Origin: Spirodela intermedia
Lineage: Eukaryota > Streptophyta > Magnoliopsida > Alismatales > Araceae
Length of the DNA: 64,000 bases
Direction: 5' to 3'
NCBI GenBank assembly: GCA_902729315.2
Contig: LR746268.1
Location: 5,749,501-5,813,500, forward strand
In this document: piece by piece, positions 1 through 11,400 of the stretch
Numbering within the stretch: position 1 is the first letter of the stretch
Layout of the letters: every line of letters begins with the position of its first letter
Program-made: the position numbers and the translations under genes
Notes under the pieces: generated by a model
The model's database searches: none
Seen by the model: the letters and a program-made list of their open reading frames with translations, nothing else
What the model was told of the DNA's origin: nothing

Positions 1-1547
1 CCGTCCAAAAATTAGTCCGAGCTCGTATCCGTGATCTGATAATGACGCGTCCCTCAGGATGTCAAACTCCCTCCGTTTCTTCCCGATTTATCTAATCCTC
101 TAATAGAGTATTACTTTTACGGACGGAATCTGTCTCGCCATTGACGCAATACTATCTACGGCCGAAAGCCCTCGAGCAAACTCAAACCAGTCACATGGCT
201 AATCTCAGGATATTTTCACGCGCAAACCTAACGGAAGTTTCAGATAACCTCGATCTTGAAGGACTAATCTTGATGTCCTCACATCTGTTACCAGTAGCTA
301 ATGAGAGATCACCCACAATCTGAGATCACCCACTTGGGTGCCCTTACGGCGGGCGGCGATCTCTCCACGCGACTCTCGCCCTCGCGGGAATAATGCAGTG
401 CTCTCGTTCTTCATGCAGAGAACATCGCAGCCCAGAACCGGTCGGCTATTGCGATGAACACTATGATGGTCACACCGGGATTAGTTTCAGGCCGCTCTCC
501 ACTCTTTCTCTCTGAGTTCACGGCCTCAGATATCCAAGCACGTCGTAGGAAAACATCGCAGCCGTTGGCTGAGAATCTTATGAAATATCCCCTGGCGTCT
601 GAGCCTAACATGCATACATTTAAAACCAAGGGATTGGAAAAGAATCTCGGGTGGATAGGATCCCGTTAAACTGCTGCGGCGTGGTAGATGATCGGCAGCA
701 ATGGCGCAGCTAATCCGATACCCTGGTTTTGAGTTCTGGGTAACGAACACTTTCACTCGACGTCGTATGCCGTCTTCGTTCGGACGATTTTCTATCTTCC
801 CCTAGAGGAAGTTAGTCGCCGTGGATCTTCAAGATAGTTTCAGAGGAGCTCTGAGTGAAGGGGGGGAGGAGGATTGAGGATTACATTGATCGTCCGTAGA
901 TGACAAGGGCTTTACTGAACTGAAGTACATAAATGGCGCCCGCCCGCGGGCGTTGACATTTCTTCTGCAGAGATGAAGAGATCGAAGACCTTCCGAGGGG
1001 AATTCTACGATCCATAAACAAACCTACCGTGGAATCTGATGACGTCGGAAGGCGCGTCACCCTCTCCTCTCCCATTGGAACAGCTCGTCCATTTCAGATG
1101 GGCGGGTCGGCGATTAAGAGACGAAGGCCCGGTGTTTGACTTCTCTCTCCCTGAGATTCTCCCGAGGAAAAATTGTCCCGCGCTCTCTGTAGAGCCCCCC
1201 TCCACGGCATGGAAAACCCTCCGAGGCCTCGTACTATAACGTGTGGAAGTTCTCAATGTATTATGATATCATGAAAGGGTGGGGGATGAGCACGTTAAGG
1301 ATTATGGTCCCCATTAAGCTGTCCATACGACGGCAGCTGTGCCGCCCGATACTTTCTATGACCCTTTGAAAACATCCCCACATACAAACAGGCGAAGATC
1401 GAAAGCTAAAGCCTGTGTGCTGTCGATTTCCTATGTTGACGGCACATTCCATTTATAGGAGGTACTGGCCGCCCCGGAAATTGCGAGAATGGTCAAGACT
1501 GTGTGCCTCATGCCGCACATGTACCAGTATGAGAGACATATAGAGAC

Positions 1548-1550
<3 letters not shown>

Positions 1551-1607
<57 letters not shown>

Positions 1608-1668
1608 GAGAGAAAGAGAGAGACAGAGAGAGAGACAGAGACAGAGACAGACAGACAGAGACAGAGAT
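1551..1668. repeat. GA/CT microsatellite, partly imperfect
   Basis: The tract starts as pure GA dinucleotides for about 60 bases, then degrades into GAAA and GACA interruptions. It produces artificial Ser-Leu or Arg-Glu open frames on both strands that should not be taken as genes. Confidence 0.95.
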
Positions 1669-2378
1669 GGGCTGTCTTGTGAGTAACACTTTTGTTGGGC
1701 CCGTTGACTCTCTAGTCCGTAAGCACAGCTGATACATGCCTTAGATGGAGGCAGACGAACATCATAAATCATGGATTAAGATGATGGGTCTTCTTGGGGC
1801 GTTGTTCCTCACAGACCCACCGAGCCCAATGAATCGTCCATAAATATGATTTTAGTTCCATCAAGGGCTAGATCCAAGATACCTCCTTGAAGGAGCTATT
1901 CTTTTTGGCCCCTTTTTAGTCAAATAATAGATAATTACTGTCTCTCTGTATATATATTCACGGCAAACCCCGCACGCGTGTGTTTGCTGTAACAAGAAGA
2001 TATAACGGCCTTTGATAGAAAATGAAGCCGGGATTTCCTAAAATATCCCAGCCGTTCGAATCGACGAGCCTCGAGACATTCTGGAGGGACAGCGACAGGC
2101 GCCTCAGCTTCTGACACGCGTATCATGACGCGGTCTCTCCGGACTGTGGAATCCACGTTGATGCGTCGAAGGCGTCTCCGGTCCCGCACCGGTCTGATGT
2201 GACCCAGCAACGACTCTGGACCGGGTCCAACCTTGGTGACGTCGACCAAAGCACGGCTGGTATTGAGTTCCGGCGGGTAACCGAACCGCGGCCAACTCAA
2301 CAGCGGCAAGAGTGTACGCCAACGCCGTCCTCCCGTCCTCCCACTTCGCCACGTGGCTTCCGCCGACGTGCTTGAATG

Positions 2379-2755
2379 TGGGCCGGGAAGGTTTATCTCG
2401 TCCTAGGAATAATGACGCAAATAATGGGGCGGGCGGACTCGGTGTTACCCATTTGTTATAGTGGGCCTGTGAGATTCAGGAGGAAGTCGGGATTAATGGG
2501 CCAAAGCGAGGCCCACTCAAGAAATCCACTTTGGGCCCTGACCAGTTCGTGAAAGATGGGCCTTAATGGCCTTTGAACGTCCGATTGAAGATCCAACGGC
2601 AGGAAATCCACGAGCGCGTCTTCTAGGGGTGAGATATGGAGAAAGCTCTAGACGTGGGCTTGGTCGACATGCTTATCGTGCCGTTCGGGCCAATTAACGT
2701 GGGCCAGGCAGATTTAGTATTATCCTTTCGTTATAGTGGGCCAAATCGAGGCCCA
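2379..2755 (+). promoter_or_regulatory. Cluster of site II-like TGGGCC elements in the PLP3 promoter
   Basis: At least nine TGGGCC or GGCCCA hexamers occur, at about 2379, 2462, 2497, 2510, 2532, 2557, 2700, 2737 and 2750. Site II elements (TGGGCC/T) are known binding sites of TCP factors in promoters of growth-related housekeeping genes. Their density just upstream of the PLP3 start fits a gene expressed in dividing cells. Function is inferred from the motif only. Confidence 0.5.
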
Positions 2756-2840
2756 CGTCAGGAAAATCCACTTTGGACCAAGGCCAGTTTGTGAAAGATG
2801 GACCCTAATGGCGTTTGAACGTCCGATGAAGATCCAAGGG
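2449..2840 (+). repeat. Diverged direct repeat, two copies (about 2449-2600 and 2724-2840)
   Basis: Both copies run in the same order: a CGTTATAGTGGGCC-like start, CGAGGCCCAC, AATCCACTTTGG, GTGAAAGATGG, then TTTGAACGTCCGAT and GAAGATCCAA. The first copy carries about 35 extra bases after its first TGGGCC. Scattered substitutions show that the duplication is not recent. Both copies lie in the PLP3 promoter region. Confidence 0.8.
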
Positions 2841-2992
2841 TGTGAGAATCCTCGACAGCATCTTTCGGGGCGGGGGAAGCTATGGAGCTTCTCGGTTCTC
2901 CCCTTTCGGCGTCGAGAGAAGTGGAGATCGGGGAGACTGTCGTGCCCTAGCGAAGGGAGCGCCAGGAGCAGAGGAAGAGCGAGGGGGAGGAG

Positions 2993-5100
2993 ATGGCGGA
3001 CTACCACTTCGTGTACAAGGACGTGGAGGGGGCGTCTACACAGTGGGACGACATACAGCGGCGGCTGGGGAACCTCCCGCCGAAGCCGGAGCCCTTCAAG
3101 CCTCCGGTCTTCTCCCCGGGGCCCCTAGACGAAGGGAAACCTACGAAGTCCGCTTCGTGGATCGACGAGAGGACCGAGGAGGAGCTCGAGGACCTTGAGG
3201 ATGACCGCGACCTCGACGATGACCGCTTCCTCGAGGAGTACAGGTCCGCGGACCGCTACACCGCCCTCGTCGAAACTTTGTAGCCCTAGATCTGACTTTG
3301 GCGCTAGGATTTAGGAAGAAGAGGTTGGCGGAGATGAGGGAGGCTACGCGGATCTCGAGGTTCGGATCGGTGCTCCCTATTGCGGGGTCGGACTTCGTCC
3401 GAGAGGTTTCGCAGGCATCCCCCGACGTCTGGGTTGTGGTGCTTCTCTATAAGGACGGGTACGTTCACACTCGCGTTCGATTTCTTTCAGAGAAGCAGAT
3501 AGGCCTTCTCCCCAATCATCCGTCTGCATTTGCTCTACGACAGCAAGAACTGATTACCTAAGCCCGCCCCACATCCTACAGATCTTGCCGTCATAGACTG
3601 CCATTCTTGTTTTCCTGCAGGATAGCAGAATGCAAGGTGCTGCTGAATTGCCTCGAGGAGCTGGCCGCAAGGTACCCAGCGACAAAGTTTGTCAAGATCA
3701 CATCAACAGACTGCATCCCGAACTACCCAGACCGCAATCTTCCTACAATCCTGGTTTACAACTCTGCCGCTGTGAAGGGTACTCATGTGGGTTTGCACCC
3801 TTACGGCGGCCGGAAATGCACTGCTGAAGGTATGCATGCTCTCCTTGTTGCTGTTTTTTTTTTTTTTTTTTTGTTTAAAAAAAGTTAAAAAACCCTGTTT
3901 TGGTGTCATTGTGTTTTGATAATATGCATTTCACACTAATTTTTTCATACCCATTTCAGTAAAATCGATGGAATTTCCCATTGATTATAACCAGTAGCTT
4001 TGCCGCCTCAGATCAGGCATCTTCTCAATGCCACACCCAATACAATGCACATGAGACGTCCGTTAGAGAAAACCTGAACGACTATTAGCTTGCAAGGTGT
4101 CTATGGGGATCAGTTTTATTTGAAGAAGTGCCGATGGGAGCTTTCTTTTCTAGAAGTTTCTTAGGTTCTGAATCTTGAGAAGAGCTGGACTTGCAGTCAG
4201 AGGCTGTGCTACTCAGCTCCATCTAGTTTGCGTAGTCATGCATCCATACCCTTCATTGGGATTTGTTTTCAGATCTTTCTATGTCCAGCAATAAAATGGA
4301 CAATCGATGGAGATAGAGCTGATATGCTCCTGGTGGAGGTGTTTATGTTTGTGATGTGAAGAGTAATGTCTATGGTGGTCAAAGATCCGGCATGAACTCT
4401 CTTGATCATGAAAACGGGGAAAAGATTTTGTGTCTGAGTAATTATGCCTAGGAAATCATGGGGGCATGGACTGGGGTTCTCTCTCTTATGGGATTCAGTT
4501 GCAGCGCATCAAGTATTGGGAGGAATTCAGTGCAGAGAAAAACTGTTCTTTGTGGCGCATACGGTACAGGAATGAGATCTTACATCTAATTTTTCTTACT
4601 AAGTTGTGGAGACGTTGATCATTGTTATTCAAGTGGATAATCTTATTTGGAATGAGCCAGCTTTAATGGTAGAACATCTTCGAGACTTTTGTGGCTTCTA
4701 TGCTCCTTTGGCTGTGACAATAGATGTCATGTCAACGCAAATCCACCGACAGTAGGTGTATAGTTGATCGCCCAGGTGTGACCCAAAAGTGCTGATTTCT
4801 CTTAGGGAATTCGTGATGTAGTTTTCCTTAATTTCTAGTAACATATGTTTATAAACCGAACTGTGAAAGTCAACATGAAGATGCAGTTTGTTTGGGTTTC
4901 CTCTCATTGATCACCCTCCTCAAACCCTCCCTGATCCTTCAGCGGTGGCGTTGGCCCTCTGCCAATCCGACCCAGTTCTTAACGACGGGCGCGCCCAAGG
5001 CGATTCATCAAGGCAAGCGGTCATTGATGGCGTCCGCAGGAAGTTCATAGAGAAGGTTGTGAAGCAGCGCGAGGACGACGATGAGGACTACAGTGACTAG
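2993..5100 (+). CDS. PLP3: Phosducin-like protein 3 (thioredoxin-fold tubulin-folding cofactor)
   Basis: Exons are 2993-3243, 3315-3458, 3621-3829 and 4943-5100, giving 253 residues. The start is the first ATG of the conserved N-terminus MADYHFVYKDVEG. Residues 1-84 form the acidic helical N-domain with the conserved TQWDDIQ and DLDDDRFL. Residues from about 100 to 215 form the thioredoxin-like domain, which lacks a CxxC active site as in all phosducin-like proteins; FGSV, DFVREV, STDCIPNYPD and LCQSDPVLND are visible. The C-terminus is basic then very acidic, ending EDDDEDYSD. Family members assist the CCT chaperonin in folding beta-tubulin; in Arabidopsis PLP3 is needed for microtubule arrays in division. 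It acts in the cytosol. The third intron is 1.1 kb, the others short. The gene converges on urease, the two stops being 337 bp apart. Confidence 0.93.
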
Positions 5101-5437
5101 TTATTTCATGAAGGAGTGCTCTTTCTTGCACGGCTTTTGTTTGGCCAGACAGACTGGTTTTTGTGGCATTCTCCCCACACGTGTTATTAAAGAAGGGATT
5201 TTTCGAACAGGTAAGCCATGCTCCATTGAAACAAACAACGTTTGGAAATCTAAAGCCAGGTAATGATGATACACAGAGATCATAATCATGGAAGACAGCA
5301 ATATCTTTTCATTTATTATCATTTGGATCCACCGTAATCTAAAGCAAGATAATGATACACATTGAGATCATAATCATATATATATTCATTTATTATCATT
5401 CGGATCCATTAGGTGTGGATCCCCCAGGGGAAGCAGG
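5101..5437. other. Shared 3' region between convergent PLP3 and urease genes
   Basis: This 337-bp gap must hold both 3' UTRs and polyadenylation sites. Apart from the tandem repeat listed separately it is AT-rich and holds no gene. Confidence 0.7.
5246..5408. repeat. Imperfect tandem repeat, two copies of about 75-86 bp
   Basis: Copy one spans about 5246-5331 and copy two about 5336-5408. Each begins AATCTAAAGC, continues through TAATGAT, ATACACA and GAGATCATAATCAT, and ends CATTTATTATCATT then a GGATCCA. The copies differ by a few substitutions and a short deletion. The repeat sits between the two stop codons, so it may lie within both 3' UTRs. Confidence 0.85.
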
Positions 5438-8400
5438 CTAGAACAGGAAGTAATTTCTGGAGAGGGGGACGGAGCTCACCGGGGCGCAGCTCAGGACCTC
5501 GCCGTCGGCGGTCACGGTGTACGCCTCGGGGTCGACCTCAATCTTCGGCAGGGCGTCGTTCAGCTTCATGTCCAGCTTCGTGAGGCCCCGCACGCCGCCG
5601 ACGGCCTCCACCCTCTTCTTCAGCCCGTACCTTGCCGCAACACCGGCCTCCTTCGCAGCCTGCCACAGAGCAGCAAAGGACACAGCTTTAGACGATCCCT
5701 CGCCCATAACCCAGATGAATGGAGTGGACGAAGGAGGAAAGAGGGCAGGAGATGAGACTTGCCTTGCTCACAAAGGCTATGGAGCTCGCGCTCGCCGCAC
5801 TGCCGAACGCGCCAAACATGGGCCTCATTATCACCTGCGAGTTTGTGGAAGGATCAGGCTCTGAAGAACGGCTGGGGAAAGAGGAGGGAGGGAAGTTGAT
5901 GATGGTGGCACCGGCTCGGGGGTGGGGATGCTGGCGTTGGGGTCTCCCATGTTTGCCCATGCAATGACGCCGCCCTTGATCACCATTTCCGGCTTGGCAC
6001 CGAAGAAAGAAGGCTTCCACATGACGAGATCTGCGAATTTTCCGGCCTGGAGCAGGTGTTCGACGGACTGAGTGCGATGGAAGAGGCGTGATTTGATATC
6101 GTGGAAGAGAAAGAAGGGAGGGAGATTTGTGCACCTCGACCGAGCCGACGAGTTCGGAGAATCCGTTCGCTATTGCTGGGTTTATTGTGTACTTGGCGAC
6201 GTACCTCCTGATCCTGAAGTTGTCATTGTCGGAGGATGGAGGTTCGACTGATCTCCCCCTCTGCAGCTTCATCTTATGAGCAGTTTGCCATGTCCTCGTT
6301 ATAACCTGAGAAACAGATCATTTGGGCTGTGATTCCTGGATGTTGCCACCACATCAAATAAAAACCTTTCATCGTCACCAGTATCTGATAAATCCATGAG
6401 TAAAGATATAAAGCAAAGAATATCTGAAGGCATGCCAAGTGCTAAGAGGAGGAAACCTCTCCAATGCGGCCCATAGCTTGGGAATCAGATGAAATGATGC
6501 TGATTGCTCCCATATCGTGCAAGATATCTTCTGCCGCAATGGTTTCTGCTCGTATTCGTGATTCGGCAAATGCCACATCCTCGGGGATGTCTCGGTCAAG
6601 GTGGTGGCAGACCAGCTGCAAGCGATGTGAGTCAAAGTTTTATGCTAGAAGATTGACCTGGAAGAATTAAGGGGGGGGGCTCATTCTGCCTACCAGCATG
6701 TCGAGGTGCTCATCTACAGTATTCTTTGTAAAAGGCCGTGTTGGATTTGTCGATGAAGGTAAGACATTCTTCACCCCGCAGACTTTGATGATATCTGGAG
6801 CATGCCCGCCACCTGCACCTTCACTGTGAAGACACCCGGATGCAGCAATCCTCAGTAATATACGTGTGGGTATAAATTATATGTAGACGATCAGCATTGG
6901 TTCAGGCCTTCTGATTATATTATAAACTGAGGAATAACACCCATTTGGTCAACGCCACACACCGCAACATCTACTGTTAAATCGACTTTCATCTAATACT
7001 GTTGTATATGGTATATAGCCAATGATAAAATAATAAATCACCAATAAAATGGGAAATTCGATCAGCAATGATTGATAGCGCGTAGAGCTTGGTAAAAATA
7101 TTCGAGAAAACTGGGATCGACAGGTGCCAACAACAGAAGCTGTAATAAGATGGAAGCATGAAAGCAGAAGCCATGAAATCGTGCTCTTGAGTTCATCCAG
7201 ACCATGGTTGAACAATGTCAGGAGCTTTCTATCAATATTTTTGGGGGAAAAAGATGGGATGCAGGAATACCTGTGATAAGTATGTATTGTTCTTCCTTTG
7301 AATGCAGCAATTGTATGTTCCACACATCCAGATTCATTCAAAGTATCAGTATGAATATTCACCTGTGTTAGGTGAATTTTAGCATCGCAAAAGAGGATTA
7401 AAAACTATGTAATATGAATGAAGAACAAGGACGCCCAGGTATAGATCATTACCTGAATATCAAAAGTGTCTGCCACTTCCAAACATTTATCGATTGCAGA
7501 AGGGGTGCTCCCCCAATCTTCATGCAGTTTCAGGCCCATTGCCCCAGACTCTATGATTTCGGTTAAACCATCAGGTTTAGAACTGTTTCCCTGATTAGCC
7601 AGGGAAAATGGAAAATAATTACTACACAAGAAGACCGGAATCGTTAGATCCTCCAATCTTTCCCTCAGAAGAACCCCGGTAACAAGAAATGCGCTGCAGT
7701 TCGGAAATAACCACTCCATACACTGAACAGTAAGGTGCTTTTTCTTTCCTCTGATGAAGAAAGTTTCTCTTTTTTTCAGTAAGAATTAATTTTGATAAAA
7801 AACAAAGCCTCTTTCTTGGAAAAGGGCAAAATAGAGAACCAAAATGATGGCGAGCAATTCGATAATCGAACTACTTGCAAAATATGTGCGTTTAACATAA
7901 TAATACCTTGCCCGTGAAGCCAATATTTATAGGCAGTTCATCGGTTGACTGCAGCATCATTTGCATGTGGAATGGTGCAGGTGTACAAGTTGTTGCACGA
8001 GTTCCATCTGCCGGTCCTGTCCCGCCTCCCACTAGTGTCGTGATACCTTCAAAGAGAATTTCATTGAGGATACCTTCAAGGAGAATTTAAGCTGCAGCCT
8101 AGATTTAAATAATATATACTTTTATCAACAGGAAAATGATACCCCTAAACATGACAGCCGACCAGCTAAGATGAACCACCATGTATGCATAAAAACACAA
8201 GACTTTGACGAAGATATGCATATGAATTGAGATACGAACAATATTTCAACTCTTCTGAGCTTTAACACTAAGAAAGAGCAAACTAATCAGTCTGTAATGT
8301 AAAACCGACAATAATTTAAAACATCAACATAATAATAAGCGCATATCACGTATAATAATGAGAACCAAATCTATTTCCATTTACCGACAGAAAATCAGAC

Positions 8401-11400
8401 GAAAAAAATCTATGACGTGTTTCTCTAGAAACTAAATATGCTCGTAGCGATTTTGTGAATATCCCAAGTACATCCAAATGCCTGACATAGAATAATATAT
8501 AGGACGAAAATATGGATTATATATTTGGCTAGAATTTTTTTAAGCAAAACATAGATAAACCTCAGGCAGGCATTTATCCTTTTATTTCATACCCCCAGAA
8601 AAGAACATTACGTGTCGACATACCCACTCACCATGAAAGAAATAAGGATGATACAAGGAACATAATCGAAAGAAGAAGCGAGACGTCTAGGCATGTTTAC
8701 CGTATAATTCCTGGAATTCTGTGTAACACCTATCAATTTTGATCAACAGAGTCAGATTTCAGACCTGAATTAGTTGGAACCAATCTGATCTGGCTTAGAT
8801 CAAAATCGTTCAGTAATTAGCAAGGGATCAAATTATTCTGGAATTAAAGCCCACTTTCATATGCACAGCATATTGGGATTGGATTTCTCCCCTGAAACTG
8901 GGTCAGATGGGATAAATTCTGATCCACGATGAAATTGGCCAATTCTATATGATATATCATCAATAACCGAAGCACACCAATTAATCCTACGAAGACTGAT
9001 CGAAAATTCACTGTCAATAAAGTACAATAATCCGGAGAGGCAGTCAAGCAAGAATCGAGTTCCCTGGTGAAGTTTCTCATTGAGCCAGCTGAGACTTATG
9101 CATCAAGATTTTATTAAGAGCATCCTCCACGCAGATTTTGATCTAATTAGTGTGGATTAAAGAGTAGGGACAATACTTTGCCCCCTACAAAGGAATTCAC
9201 CTCTACAGTCATTGTGAATTTTTAGTGTGTTGCCAAGGTCGTCAAAAAGTAGATAATCCTTGGAAATCTAGGAAAGTAAGAGTATCCAAAAAAATCCACA
9301 ACGTTGCATGAGGAAGAATAAAATTTGAAAATTAGTATTTTACAATATTCTTACCGCTTGAAATTGCCTCCTGAGCCAGCTGAGGGCATATAAAGTGTAC
9401 GTGACAATCAATGCCCCCTGCTGTGACAATCATGCCTTCGCCAGCAATGACTTCAGTATTGACCTGTGCTTGAAGATATAAAACGAGCATCAGATAGAAA
9501 GAACATTCAAGATGCAACTTGACAGTAACATCATTGAAGTATAATAACTCACTCCTATTATCATGCCATCATGAACGCCATCCATCACGTCAGGATTGCC
9601 TGCTTTACCAATGGCAAAGATGATTCCTCCTTTAATACCAATATCTGCTTTGTATATTCCTGTGTAGTCAATGATCACTGCATTTGTTATGACGGTATCT
9701 AAGCACAGGGAAGGATGATAACCAGTAGCCTGTCCCATTCCATCACGGAGAACTTTTCCGCCTCCAAATACGCATTCATCACCATAAATTGCAAAATCCC
9801 TTTCAATTTCAGCGTACAAGTCCGTATCACCAAGCCGTATCTTATCACCAACAGTAGGCCCATACATGTTGGCATATGACTCGTGAGAAACTTTCACGCT
9901 AAAAGGGGAGTTGTCTGCGACAATGCCTTCACTGGAACAAACAAACAAGAAATTTAGTACACAAAGAGCGTACACTGAACACTACAAGTGTCCTTTTTAA
10001 AATATTTTAAATTAAATGCATAGAAACTGGATATTTAGCGACACCCATGAAGAAATCAAACCTGGCTTCAGGGTATTCTTCATGTCCAAATCCGTTGGCA
10101 CGCACAGCTTCCATAATACTTTCAATCTGAACTGCATTAACAGGACCATCCACAATGCTGTTTCCACCCCTAATCACCTTCTTCCCGCCAATGCTGACAA
10201 GAGTTACGTTTTTCGCTTCTCCAGGCTTTTAGTATCAATGGGAACATTCACCAGATATTAGCAAAAAAAATAACGTATGAATTAAAAAATTGAGAATACA
10301 GACTGAATAGTTTTCACCAAAAGAAAGTACTGCATAAAAACTTGAGAACAAGTCTGACAGATAGATCGTTAATCAGCTAAGAAAATCATGAAAAAAGGCG
10401 ATTATATTATGGAAATATAAATTAAGAACATAAGAACAAAACACCAGCTAAGAAAAAAAGTATTAAAAAATAATCCTTCCCAAATATCAACGGTAATAGC
10501 ATTGGCGTCCAGTCTTTATCCAATTATCCATCTCGCAGCTTATGCATCTGAGACAGGTTTTTATGGGCTCTTGTTCGAACTACCTGAATTCAGAGTTTCT
10601 AGTAGTGCACACGATTTACATAAGATAATGCTGATCGCGAAAATTATCTAATCAATTGTATCATTTAATTCATGAAACTATGGTAATCTTGTTTATGCCA
10701 CTGAGGAAAACCAGCAGTAACTAAATGATTTACATCCTCTTGGGAGAAGAGAGGTGATATTAATAACTCCAATTACAACATCTCTAATTTTCTATTCAGA
10801 GGCAATTCATCAGGATCCAACACTAACACTATATGACAAGTCCAAAACTTGTTTTACAAAGTGAAAGTTTTCAACATTACTGTCATATTATGTACCAAGC
10901 ATCCATCATCACATCTTGAGGTCTTTAAAATATGCTCATGGCATAGCATGACTTTCCCTTCTCTTCCTTCTTGATGAAAAATGGTTGATCAGTGGGGAAA
11001 CGAATGTGTATATGAGAGGCTGTTTGTAGGACGCTATGAATTCAAAGCCTCAGAATCAAATCCTACTATGAAGTACAATCTGTCACGCACCATGGGCGAT
11101 CATATGGGGAAAATATCAGATAAACTGACAATGTAATTGCAATCCTCTAATAGAAAGCATGTTGGCTTTCAAATCAAGGAAATATGACATACGTGAAGAT
11201 CTTGGAGGGGAATATTCTTCATTGGGTATAAAATAACCAACACCGAATCAAAATGGAGTACACAGTCCTTAACAAGTCGCTATGATGTCAGCCTTAACAA
11301 ATCGTTATGATTGATCACAGCATCTTTTTAACATATCCGAGCTACATGGACCTTGTTTTCCTAATTTCAGCAGAAGTGACAGATTCTGATCTACAAAAAT

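Larger units (their letters stand above)
1..2992. other. Intergenic region upstream of PLP3
   Basis: I see no convincing gene in this stretch. All open frames are short, lack family resemblance and do not join across plausible splice sites. It holds a long GA microsatellite near 1551-1668 and, in its last 600 bases, a diverged direct repeat rich in TGGGCC motifs, both listed separately. The last few hundred bases must contain the promoter and leader of the phosducin-like gene that starts at 2993. Confidence 0.6.

Noticed and set aside
1431-1772. Ser-Leu and Arg-Glu repeat frames at the first GA tract
   Set aside because: They are translations of a dinucleotide repeat, not genes.
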